The translations under genes and the position numbers were made by a program. Below the pieces are notes generated by a model. That model did not search any database. It was not told where the DNA came from and was given only the letters and a program-made list of their open reading frames with translations. Positions 1-5,024 of a stretch of 5,024 nt of DNA are shown piece by piece. Source of the DNA: an uncultured Actinomycetes bacterium (lineage in GTDB: Bacteria; Actinomycetota; Thermoleophilia; Gaiellales; Gaiellaceae); assembly GCA_903930195.1 (NCBI GenBank), contig CAIYXH010000013.1, positions 1 to 5,024 on the forward strand, read 5' to 3'. Numbering within the stretch: the first letter of the stretch is position 1; every line of letters begins with the position of its first letter.

Positions 1-2
1 CC

Positions 3-62
3 GACTACGACGATTTCTCACGGATCACGATTGCCGACATCCCGGGGTTGATCGACGGGGCG
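3..62 (+). other. Obg-like G3 motif fragment fused in frame to the kinase
   Basis: The first 20 codons contain ITIADIPGLIDGA. This closely matches the conserved Obg GTPase G3 (switch II) signature, roughly (V/I)ADIPGLIEGA, with a conservative E-to-D change. Obg would continue with a glycine-rich segment such as xxGxGLG, but here the frame passes directly into the second helix of a kinase DHp domain. A kinase DHp would be helical at this point, and a segment with P and G in it fits poorly. The fragment may be an assembly chimera, a real rearrangement or a coincidence. It is too short to call a gene. Confidence 0.5.
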
Positions 63-593
63 CGCATGGAGGTCGAGCACGCCGGAGCGCTGATCGACGA
101 GATCCTCTTCCTCTCCGAGCTCGAGAGCGGCCGCGAAGTCGTGGCGCTCGGGCAGACGAACGCGCTACCCGTCCTCGAGGACGTCGTGCGCGAGCTCGAC
201 CACGCCGCGGCACGCGCCGGCGTGACGCTCGCCTCCGCCGGGGATGTCGACGTCGACCTTCCGCTCCGCCCGAAGATACTCGGTATGGTCGCCGAGAACC
301 TCGCCGAGAACGCGATCCGCTACGCGGGGCACGGGGCGACCTTCACCCTCTCCGCCACGCGCGAGCCCGGCGCGGTCGTCCTGACCGGGCGCGACGACGG
401 CATCGGCGTCACCGAGCAGGATCTCAACCGTCTCTTCGAGCGCTTCTGGCGCGCCGAGGCGTCGCGCACCTCACGCGGCACCGGTCTCGGGCTCTCGATC
501 GTGAAGCACATCGTCACCGCCGCCGGCGGGACGATCGAGGCGACCGGCGCACGGGGCGAAGGCCTCGAAGTGCGCTGCGTCTTCCCGGGCTGA
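3..593 (+). CDS. Sensor histidine kinase, C-terminal part (PhoR-like), 5' end outside window or chimeric
   Basis: The reading frame is open from the window edge to a TGA at 591-593, so the gene is 5'-partial here. Seen in the sequence: the end of a DHp dimerisation helix (EHAGALIDEILFLSELESG, about 75-131), then a complete HATPase_c domain. That domain has an N box (ENLAENAIRYA, 294-326), a G1 box (DDGIGV, 393-410), an F box (LFERFWRAE, 432-458) and a G2 box (GTGLGLSIV, 477-503). Such kinases autophosphorylate a DHp histidine and pass the phosphate to a response regulator. The H box itself is not in the window. The neighbouring pst genes make a PhoR role plausible, but this is inference from context; any class I kinase would look alike in this part. 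The first 20 residues do not look like kinase sequence: they match the Obg GTPase G3 region. Internal starts such as TTG at 48 are not convincing because the DHp domain would be truncated. Confidence 0.85.
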   Translation, partial: DYDDFSRITIADIPGLIDGARMEVEHAGALIDEILFLSELESGREVVALGQTNALPVLEDVVRELDHAAARAGVTLASAGDVDVDLPLRPKILGMVAENLAENAIRYAGHGATFTLSATREPGAVVLTGRDDGIGVTEQDLNRLFERFWRAEASRTSRGTGLGLSIVKHIVTAAGGTIEATGARGEGLEVRCVFPG

Positions 594-604
594 GCCCTGA
601 AATG

Positions 605-632
605 CAGAAGGGCGCCTTGCGGCGCCCTTCTG
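605..632. terminator. Bidirectional hairpin terminator between convergent kinase gene and pstS
   Basis: A perfect 12-bp inverted repeat (CAGAAGGGCGCC, loop TTGC, GGCGCCCTTCTG) starts 11 bases after the kinase stop codon and lies 35 bases beyond the pstS stop codon. Its position between two convergent genes and its very GC-rich stem suit a shared terminator. Neither side has a strong U tract: the plus side reads GTTCGTC and the minus side has a short ATTTC. Efficiency and mechanism therefore cannot be judged from sequence. Confidence 0.75.
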
Positions 633-667
633 GTTCGTCACCCCGGACGGGGACTTTCGTGTCGTCG

Positions 668-1720
668 TTACGACGACTTGATCTGCGTCAGAGCCTTCTC
701 GGCGACCGAGAGGACCGGCTTCGGGATCTGCGCGAAGATCAGCTTCGCCGTGAACTTCTTCGCGTCCTGACCCTGCGTCAGCGCCCAGAAGATCATCTTC
801 CGGAGCTGATCGGCCTTGGCCGTGGAGCGCGGGACGATCACGTACGTGTAGGTCGAGATCGGGTACGCCGTCTTCGCCGACTTCGGCGGATTGACGATGT
901 GCATCTCGACGCCGTTCGGGCCGACGACCGGCTTCGCACCGGCCTGCGCGGCTGCCTCGATGTCCTTGATGCCCGGCGTCGCATACGTGCCGGCTGCATT
1001 CGCGACATCGGCGACCTTGAGGTGGTTCGGGAGCAGGTACGCCGCGCTCAGGTAGCCGATGGCCCCCGGAGTGTTGGCGATGACGCCTGCCACGCCCGCA
1101 TTGCCGCTGGCGCCGACGCCGCCCGGCCAGTTGACCAGGGTCGAGTTGCCGACCTGCGACTGGAACGTCGAGCTGACGCGCTGGAGGTAGTCGGTGAACG
1201 CGTAGGTGTCACCGGAGCCGTCCGAGCGATGCACCGCGGTGATCGCGAGGTTCGGCAGCGTGAGCTTCGGGTTCAGCTTCGCGATGGCCGGGTCGTTCCA
1301 GTTCGTGATCGTGCCGAGGAAGATCCCCGCGATCGTCGGGCCGTCGAGCTTGAGGTTGTTGCCGACGCCCGTGATGTTGTACGAGAGCGCCGTCGCCGAG
1401 AGGGCCCACGGGATCTCGACGCAGTTGTTGCAGCCGCTCGCCTGGCTCGACGTCAGCGGTGCGTCCGACGCGCCGAAGTCCACCGTGCGGGCGCTGATGT
1501 TGGCGATACCCGTGCCGGAGCCGACGCTCGCGTAGGTCACGGAGTACCCGAAGGCCGTACCGAGAGCCGGGATCCACGACAGGACCAGCGGATTCACGAG
1601 GCTCGAGCCGGCGCCCGCGATCGACACGTCCGCGCGCTGCGCGGTCGAAGCCGACGAGGCCGACGCCACGACTGCGCTGAGCGCAGCCACGGCGAGAAGG
1701 GCGATCCGCTTCTTCTTCAT
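668..1720 (-). CDS. pstS: PstS, phosphate ABC transporter substrate-binding protein
   Basis: The 350-residue product is the extracytoplasmic protein that captures inorganic phosphate and delivers it to PstCA. Residues 1-30 form a Sec signal peptide: basic MKKKR, a hydrophobic core IALLAVAALSAVVA and an Ala/Ser-rich cleavage region. There is no lipobox cysteine. Ligand-loop motifs align with E. coli PstS: GAGSSL (36-41, S40 for T10), SVGSGTG (S68 for S38), DFGASDAPL (D86 for D56) and HRSDGSGDT (R165, S169, G170 for R135, S139, G140). D171 stands where E. coli has T141. WPGGVGASGNAGVAG (198-212) is another family block. A CNNC pair (97-100) follows the DAPL strand. The ATG at 1720 was chosen because a Shine-Dalgarno lies about 9 nt upstream and it begins the signal peptide; the frame stays open upstream only spuriously. 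The gene is last in the pstC-pstA-pstS direction but has its own PHO-box-like promoter, which would allow more PstS than permease. Confidence 0.96.
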   Translation of the reverse strand: MKKKRIALLAVAALSAVVASASSASTAQRADVSIAGAGSSLVNPLVLSWIPALGTAFGYSVTYASVGSGTGIANISARTVDFGASDAPLTSSQASGCNNCVEIPWALSATALSYNITGVGNNLKLDGPTIAGIFLGTITNWNDPAIAKLNPKLTLPNLAITAVHRSDGSGDTYAFTDYLQRVSSTFQSQVGNSTLVNWPGGVGASGNAGVAGVIANTPGAIGYLSAAYLLPNHLKVADVANAAGTYATPGIKDIEAAAQAGAKPVVGPNGVEMHIVNPPKSAKTAYPISTYTYVIVPRSTAKADQLRKMIFWALTQGQDAKKFTAKLIFAQIPKPVLSVAEKALTQIKSS

Positions 1721-1728
1721 AGAAATTC

Positions 1729-1735
1729 TCTCCTT
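1729..1735 (-). promoter_or_regulatory. pstS ribosome binding site
   Basis: On the minus strand the sequence AAGGAGA ends 8 bases before the ATG at 1720. It is a strong Shine-Dalgarno match and settles the start among several in-frame upstream possibilities. Confidence 0.8.
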
Positions 1736-1802
1736 GTCCTGGGGTGTGTGCACGCGCACCGAGTTCCGGGGCGCAGTTCGAGCTTGCCCTGCCTCGATGT
1801 GA

Positions 1803-1846
1803 CCGTGGGCGTCGGGCGTGTGACAGTGGGGTAACGGTCTGGTGAC
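1803..1846 (-). promoter_or_regulatory. PHO-box-like operator upstream of pstS (four 11-nt units)
   Basis: Read on the minus strand, four consecutive 11-base units occur: GTCACCAGACC (1846-1836), GTTACCCCACT (1835-1825), GTCACACGCCC (1824-1814) and the weaker GACGCCCACGG (1813-1803). Actinobacterial PHO boxes bound by PhoP are direct repeats of a GTTCACC-like core with an 11-nt period, so both core and spacing fit. A CAAGCT that could serve as a poor -10 (1786-1781) lies 16 bases beyond the last unit, giving a predicted 5' leader of roughly 50 nt. Binding by PhoP is inferred, not shown. Confidence 0.6.
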
Positions 1847-1884
1847 GGCGCTCCCGTCAGCCGCGCGCCGCCGTCGATCGGTTA

Positions 1885-1981
1885 GGGACTGGCCCCGCCT
1901 TTGGGGCCTGTCCCGACTCTCGGCGAACGCCGAGACGAAGATCGAAGGGCGGGACAGGCCCGGAAGAACGGGCCAGTCCCG
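1885..1981. repeat. Long imperfect palindrome with two alternative foldings (REP- or MITE-like)
   Basis: Four related arms occur: GGGACTGGCCCC (1885-1896), GGGGCCTGTCCC (1903-1914), CGGGACAGGCCCG (1950-1962) and CGGGCCAGTCCCG (1969-1981). Neighbouring arms pair as two hairpins with 6-nt loops, each with one central mismatch (T-T and A-A). The outer arms pair perfectly with each other (11 bp) and so do the inner arms (12 bp), giving one long hairpin with a symmetric 8/8 internal loop. A smaller hairpin (CTCGGCG-AA-CGCCGAG, 1919-1934) sits in the centre. The element lies between pstA and the pstS promoter. It could terminate or attenuate pstCA transcripts, or be a dispersed extragenic palindrome. 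I saw no clear target-site duplication. Confidence 0.7.
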
Positions 1982-2015
1982 ACCTGATTCGAGCCCTCGA
2001 GGGCTCGAATCAGGT
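1982..2015. terminator. Perfect 34-bp palindrome at the 3' end of pstA (candidate terminator)
   Basis: Positions 1982-2015 are exactly self-complementary, 17 bases per arm with the centre at TC|GA (1998/1999). The arm reads ACCTGATTCGAGCCCTC. The pstA stop codon (TGA, 2012-2010) and the last base of its final sense codon are inside the palindrome. It abuts the hairpin ending at 1981. No U tract follows on the minus strand, so classical intrinsic termination is not assured. It may instead protect the pstCA mRNA 3' end or act with the adjoining hairpins. Confidence 0.6.
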
Positions 2016-2939
2016 GCTGCCGCCGAGCTTCCGGCGCGAGCGATCCAGAAGGATCCGCGCCGTGAGGCTCGAGACGAGCACGAAGGCAATCAGCAGGAAC
2101 GCGGCAGCCCAGGCCTGCTGGTGCAGGTGCGGATCGGCCTGGTCGGCGTAGCTGAAGATGGTGAAGGGGATCGTCGAGACGGGCTTCGACGGATCCCAGG
2201 TGACGAGCGCGCTCGAGTAGGTGCAGGTGAAGAGGAGCGGCGCGGTCTCGCCGGCGGCGCGGGCGATCGCGAGCGTCGTCCCGGTGAGGATGCCGCCCTT
2301 GGCACTCGGCAGGACGATCTGGAGCACCGTCCGCCACTTGGAGACGCCGAGGCCGTACGAGGCCTCGCGGAGGTTGTTCGGCACGAGCGCGAGCACCTCC
2401 ATCGTCGTCCGTGAGACGAGCGGCAGCATGATGATCGAGAGGGCGAAGCCGGCGGCCCAGGCGCTCTGATGGTGGCCGATGTCGAGCAGCGGCACCTTTG
2501 TCTTGACCGCGAGGACGAACACGAAGATGCCGATCACGATCGAGGGGAAGCCGTTGAGGACGTCGAGCCAGAGGCGCACCTGCCGGGCCGCGGGGCCCGA
2601 GGCGAACTCGCTGACGTAGATCGCGGTGAGCACCCCGATCGGCACGGCGATCGCGGCGCCGATGAGGATCAGCATCAGCGTGCCGACGATGGCAGGCTCG
2701 ATCCCGCCTCCGGCGCTCGAGAAGGCGTTCTGCGACGGCCCCTTGCTGATCAGCGTCCAGTTGAGCGCCGGGAGCGCGCGGACGAAGACCGAGCCGACCA
2801 CGATCCCGAGGATCCCGAGCGCGACGACGGCTGCAACCGTCGAGCCTCCCTCGGCGAGCCTGTTGACGCGCAGGCGAAGCCGCGAGCGGCCCGTGGCGCG
2901 CAGCGAGAGCGCTGCGGTGGTGGGATCGGTCGCCGCCAT
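2010..2939 (-). CDS. pstA: PstA, phosphate ABC transporter permease
   Basis: This 309-residue inner-membrane protein pairs with PstC to form the phosphate channel. After a basic, cytoplasmic N-terminus (about 1-33) come hydrophobic segments near 34-56, 83-110, 130-147, 160-178, 212-237 and 277-297, the usual six-helix ABC permease layout. The EAA coupling loop, which contacts the PstB ATPase, is visible at about 189-232 (NLREASYGLGVSKWRTV, then PSAKGGILTG and RAAGETAPLL). The late GETAPLLFT and IPFTIFSYA segments are typical of PstA and separate it from PstC. The ATG (2939-2937) shares its A with the pstC TGA (2941-2939) and has no clear Shine-Dalgarno, so translation is probably coupled to pstC. 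Length is normal for the family. The stop codon is embedded in a perfect palindrome. Confidence 0.96.
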   Translation of the reverse strand: MAATDPTTAALSLRATGRSRLRLRVNRLAEGGSTVAAVVALGILGIVVGSVFVRALPALNWTLISKGPSQNAFSSAGGGIEPAIVGTLMLILIGAAIAVPIGVLTAIYVSEFASGPAARQVRLWLDVLNGFPSIVIGIFVFVLAVKTKVPLLDIGHHQSAWAAGFALSIIMLPLVSRTTMEVLALVPNNLREASYGLGVSKWRTVLQIVLPSAKGGILTGTTLAIARAAGETAPLLFTCTYSSALVTWDPSKPVSTIPFTIFSYADQADPHLHQQAWAAAFLLIAFVLVSSLTARILLDRSRRKLGGST

Positions 2940-3898
2940 CAGCCGAGACGCTGGTTGTCGAAGCGGCGGACGATCACCTGGGCGACGATGTTCGCGAGGA
3001 ACGTGATCACCAGGAGGATCAGGCCGAGGTAGATCAGCGAGGCGACGTGCAGGTCGGAGACGCCGCTCGAGTACTGGTTCGCGAGCTGGCTCGCGAGCGT
3101 CGCGCCCGTGCCGAAGATGTTCAGGTGGAGCGGGATGCCGTTGCCGATCACCTGGGTGACGGCGATCGCCTCGCCGAGCGCGCGGCCGAGGCCGAGGATG
3201 ACGCCGGCGACGACGCCGCCGCGCACCTGCGGGATGACGACGCCGCGCACCATCTCCCAACGCGTCGCGCCGATCCCGATCGCGGCTTCCTTGAGATCCT
3301 TGGGGACGTTGACGAAGAGCTCGCGCGAGATCGACGAGATGATCGGCGTCGCCATGATCGCGAGCACGAGCATCGCGGGCAGCACGCCGGCGGGGCTCGG
3401 GTTGCCGAAGATCGGGATGAAGCCGAACCAGCGGTGGAACCACGGCTCGATCTTGTGCGTGATGAACGGGTTCATCACGTAGATACCCCAGAGGCCGATG
3501 ACGACGCTCGGGACGGCCGCGAGCATGTCGACGAGCGAGCCGATCGCGCCCCGGATCGCCGGCGGCGCGAGCTCGCTGAGGAAGAGCGCGATGGCGATCG
3601 AGAGCGGCGTCGCGATCAGGATCGCGCCGAACGCCGTGACGACGGTGCCGATGAGGAAGTCGCGGGCCCCGAAGACGCCGGTGACCGGGTTCCACTCCTG
3701 GTGCCAGATGAAGCTGATGTTGTACGTCGAGATCGAGAGCCAGGCACCGTCGACGACGCGCCAGATGATCCCGGCGATCACGATCACGGAGATGAACGCC
3801 GCCCCGGTGGTCAGCCAGCGGAGGGCGCGGTCGCCCAGCTTGTCGAGCGGGTTCCGCGACGGGCGCAGGCCCAGCTCATGTGTCGTGACGTCGACCAC
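2939..3898 (-). CDS. pstC: PstC, phosphate ABC transporter permease
   Basis: This is the second membrane subunit of the phosphate transporter, 319 residues from the chosen start. Hydrophobic segments lie near 31-48, 80-108, 125-142, 170-190, 225-250 and 285-311. IWHQEWNPV (64-72) is the PstC-typical periplasmic block, and the EAA loop is at about 201-244 (LKEAAIGIGATRWEMV, then PQVRGGVVAGVILGLGRALGEA). I chose the GTG at 3898 because AAAGG lies 7 nt upstream. Another in-frame GTG at 3913 would add five residues (324 aa) but lacks a Shine-Dalgarno, so the start is uncertain. The gene is first in the leftward pstC-pstA unit, overlaps pstA by one base and diverges from pstB across a ~115-bp region. 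That region holds a PHO-box-like array oriented toward pstB; I could not identify a separate array or a clear -10 facing pstC, which may share the operator. Confidence 0.95.
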   Translation of the reverse strand: MVDVTTHELGLRPSRNPLDKLGDRALRWLTTGAAFISVIVIAGIIWRVVDGAWLSISTYNISFIWHQEWNPVTGVFGARDFLIGTVVTAFGAILIATPLSIAIALFLSELAPPAIRGAIGSLVDMLAAVPSVVIGLWGIYVMNPFITHKIEPWFHRWFGFIPIFGNPSPAGVLPAMLVLAIMATPIISSISRELFVNVPKDLKEAAIGIGATRWEMVRGVVIPQVRGGVVAGVILGLGRALGEAIAVTQVIGNGIPLHLNIFGTGATLASQLANQYSSGVSDLHVASLIYLGLILLVITFLANIVAQVIVRRFDNQRLG

Positions 3899-3939
3899 GA
3901 GCGCACCTTTCACACAGTCGGTGCCGAGCGCCAGGGTGT

Positions 3940-3983
3940 GTCACCACTTCGACACATACGTTTCACATCTCATACACCCCGCC
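3940..3983 (+). promoter_or_regulatory. PHO-box-like operator in the pstC/pstB divergent region (four 11-nt units)
   Basis: Four consecutive 11-base units are present: GTCACCACTTC (3940-3950), GACACATACGT (3951-3961), TTCACATCTCA (3962-3972) and TACACCCCGCC (3973-3983). The CAC core recurs exactly at 3942, 3953, 3964 and 3975. The first unit shares GTCACCA with the first unit upstream of pstS. Core and period match known actinobacterial PHO boxes, so PhoP-type activation of pstB-phoU, and possibly of the divergent pstC-pstA, is likely but inferred. Confidence 0.65.
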
Positions 3984-3998
3984 TCGTCGGGCAGATCG

Positions 3999-4005
3999 CA
4001 AGACT
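3999..4005 (+). promoter_or_regulatory. Candidate -10 element of the pstB promoter
   Basis: CAAGACT begins 15 bases after the last PHO-box-like unit, the place expected for a -10 when an activator replaces the -35. A similar CAAGCT follows the pstS array at 16 bases. The match to TANNNT is poor, so the case rests on the parallel spacing. Initiation about 7 nt downstream would fall at or next to the pstB GTG (4013). Confidence 0.3.
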
Positions 4006-4012
4006 CTTCCCT

Positions 4013-4891
4013 GTGAGCACTCCCGAGCCTTCTCAGACCGATACCGTGACGAAAACGCCGCCGACGATCGCACCGCTCGGCGTTCCGGTTCGTACCAGCG
4101 ACACACCCTTGAGCACGCAAACCGTCTTCGACGTCAAGAACCTCTCCGTGCACTACGGGAAGGCCCTCGCGGTCGACGGCGTCAACCTGGAGATCCGTAA
4201 GAACTCCATCACCGCCCTGATCGGCCCGTCGGGCTGCGGCAAGTCGACCTTCCTGCGCTGCATGAACCGGATGAACGACCTGGTTCCGAGCGCGCGCGTC
4301 GGTGGCCAGCTGCTCTACCACGGCACCGACATCTACGGCTCCGATGTCGACCCGATCGAGGTTCGCCGCCGGATCGGCATGGTCTTCCAGCGGCCGAACC
4401 CGTTCCCGAAGTCGATCTACGACAACATCGCCTACGGCCTCCGCATCCTCGGGATGAAGGACAACCTCGACGACCGTGTCGAGCAGGCCCTCCGCGGTGC
4501 CGCGATCTGGGACGAGGTCAAGAACCGGCTCAAGCGCTCGGCGCTCGGCCTCTCAGGCGGCCAGCAGCAGCGTCTCTGCATCGCCCGCGCGATCGCCGTC
4601 CAGCCCGATGTCGTGCTCCTCGACGAGCCGGCCTCGGCGCTCGACCCGATCTCGACCCAGGCGATCGAGGACCTGATGCACGAGCTGAAGAAGGACTACA
4701 CGCTCGTGATCGTCACGCATAACATGCAGCAGGCGGCCCGGGTCGCAGAGATGACGGCGTTCTTCAGCCTTCAGCTCAATGACGACGGCAGCCGTCACGG
4801 GATCCTCGTCGAGTACGACTCGACCGAGAAGATCTTCACCCAGCCTGCCGACGAGCGCACTGAGGGCTACGTCACCGGGCGCTTCGGCTAG
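4013..4891 (+). CDS. pstB: PstB, phosphate ABC transporter ATP-binding protein
   Basis: This cytoplasmic ATPase energises phosphate import through PstCA. From the GTG at 4013 it has 292 residues. Visible motifs are the Walker A GPSGCGKST (71-79), the Q loop MVFQRPNPFP (123-132), the ABC signature LSGGQQQRL (180-188), the Walker B VVLLDEPASALDP (200-212) and the H loop VTHNMQ (234-239). The RPNPFPKSIYDNI and FLRCMNRMNDL segments are diagnostic for PstB among ABC ATPases. The protein ends in EGYVTGRFG, the usual PstB C-terminus. About 35 residues of low-complexity Thr/Pro-rich sequence precede the domain and are absent from shorter homologues. No Shine-Dalgarno precedes 4013, and later in-frame starts (GTG 4046, TTG 4109, the latter giving 260 aa) have none either. 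The predicted promoter position makes a leaderless GTG at 4013 attractive. phoU follows after 7 bases. Confidence 0.95.
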   Translation: MSTPEPSQTDTVTKTPPTIAPLGVPVRTSDTPLSTQTVFDVKNLSVHYGKALAVDGVNLEIRKNSITALIGPSGCGKSTFLRCMNRMNDLVPSARVGGQLLYHGTDIYGSDVDPIEVRRRIGMVFQRPNPFPKSIYDNIAYGLRILGMKDNLDDRVEQALRGAAIWDEVKNRLKRSALGLSGGQQQRLCIARAIAVQPDVVLLDEPASALDPISTQAIEDLMHELKKDYTLVIVTHNMQQAARVAEMTAFFSLQLNDDGSRHGILVEYDSTEKIFTQPADERTEGYVTGRFG

Positions 4892-4897
4892 GAGAGG
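4890..4897 (+). promoter_or_regulatory. phoU ribosome binding site overlapping the pstB stop codon
   Basis: AGGAGAGG begins in the pstB TAG (4889-4891) and ends one base before the ATG at 4899. The AGGAG core lies 4 bases upstream, slightly close. Tight packing implies cotranscription and probably coupled translation of pstB and phoU. Confidence 0.65.
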
Positions 4898-4898
4898 C

Positions 4899-5024
4899 AT
4901 GCGGTTCTCGTTCCAGGAAGAGCTCGAAAAGCTGGAGTCGGCGTTGCAGGAAGAGGGCGCCCTCGTCCTTCGCGCGCTGCGCTCCTCTTTGAATGCTCTG
5001 GCCCGTGGAGACGACGAGCTCGCC
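4899..5024 (+). CDS. phoU: PhoU, phosphate signalling regulator (N-terminal part, cut by window end)
   Basis: Forty-two codons are visible, beginning MRFSFQEELEKLESALQ and running to the window edge with no stop codon. The pattern of Phe, a charged E-L-x-x-L heptad, then GALVLRALRSSLNAL and DDELA matches the first helices of PhoU, an all-helical protein of about 220 residues made of two three-helix bundles. PhoU associates with the Pst transporter and PhoR-type kinases and represses the Pho response when phosphate is plentiful. Its position 7 bases after pstB is the classic arrangement. The metal-binding motifs of the family lie further downstream and cannot be checked here. Confidence 0.9.
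   Translation, partial: MRFSFQEELEKLESALQEEGALVLRALRSSLNALARGDDELA

Noticed and set aside
602..1834. Long plus-strand frame of 410 codons opposite pstS
   Set aside because: It is antisense to a clear pstS. Its product is Arg/Asp/Val-rich low-complexity sequence typical of the mirror frame of a high-GC gene, with no family motif.
1885..2015. CRISPR array or insertion-sequence end
   Set aside because: The repeats are inverted, not regularly spaced direct repeats; there is no transposase, and no target-site duplication was visible.
1721..2089. Upstream in-frame extension of PstS (about 123 residues)
   Set aside because: It runs through the promoter repeats and palindromes. The Shine-Dalgarno and signal peptide at 1720 define the start.
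1842..2469. Plus-strand frames opposite pstA
   Set aside because: Low-complexity antisense frames, one passing through the palindromic region, with no recognisable domain or ribosome binding site.
2010..3695. Extension of PstA to 561 residues
   Set aside because: The upstream part is an Arg/Asp/His-rich shadow of pstC. The ATG at 2939 overlapping the pstC stop gives the family length.
3047..4012. Plus-strand frame continuous with pstB over the pstC antisense region
   Set aside because: It is an Asp/Arg-rich shadow of pstC. The PstB domain starts well after 4013, and the PHO-box-like promoter lies inside this stretch.

Overview
The window is a high-GC, densely packed bacterial locus built around the high-affinity phosphate transporter PstSCAB and its regulator PhoU. 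Strong GC bias at third codon positions, GTG starts and 11-nt-period GTCACC-like repeats resembling actinobacterial PHO boxes suggest an actinomycetote. A deep lineage such as Thermoleophilia is possible, but that is an impression and not demonstrated.

Layout, left to right. Positions 3-593 (+) encode the C-terminal part of a sensor histidine kinase (end of the DHp domain plus the catalytic ATPase domain), plausibly a PhoR-type kinase. The first ~60 bases, in the same frame, read instead like the G3 region of the GTPase Obg, so a chimeric junction is suspected. A 12-bp stem hairpin (605-632) separates this gene from the convergent pstS and can serve both as terminator. pstS (668-1720, -) encodes the secreted phosphate-binding protein. 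Positions 1721-2009 contain no gene. They hold the pstS ribosome binding site, a four-unit PHO-box-like array (1803-1846) and a dense cluster of hairpins (1885-2015), the last being a perfect 34-bp palindrome that includes the pstA stop codon. pstA (2010-2939, -) and pstC (2939-3898, -) encode the two membrane permeases and overlap by one base. A divergent intergenic region of about 115 bp carries a second four-unit PHO-box-like array (3940-3983), oriented toward pstB. pstB (4013-4891, +) encodes the ATPase, and phoU (4899 onward, +) is cut off by the window end after 42 codons.

How they work together: PstS captures phosphate outside the membrane, PstC and PstA form the channel, and PstB drives transport. 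PhoU normally links transporter state to a PhoR-type kinase, whose response regulator would bind the PHO boxes. Compared with the classic pstS-C-A-B-phoU operon, this locus is split: pstC-pstA and then pstS run leftward, and pstB-phoU run rightward. Apart from that rearrangement, the kinase junction and the palindromes, this is a known system. I found no convincing evidence of an undescribed one.
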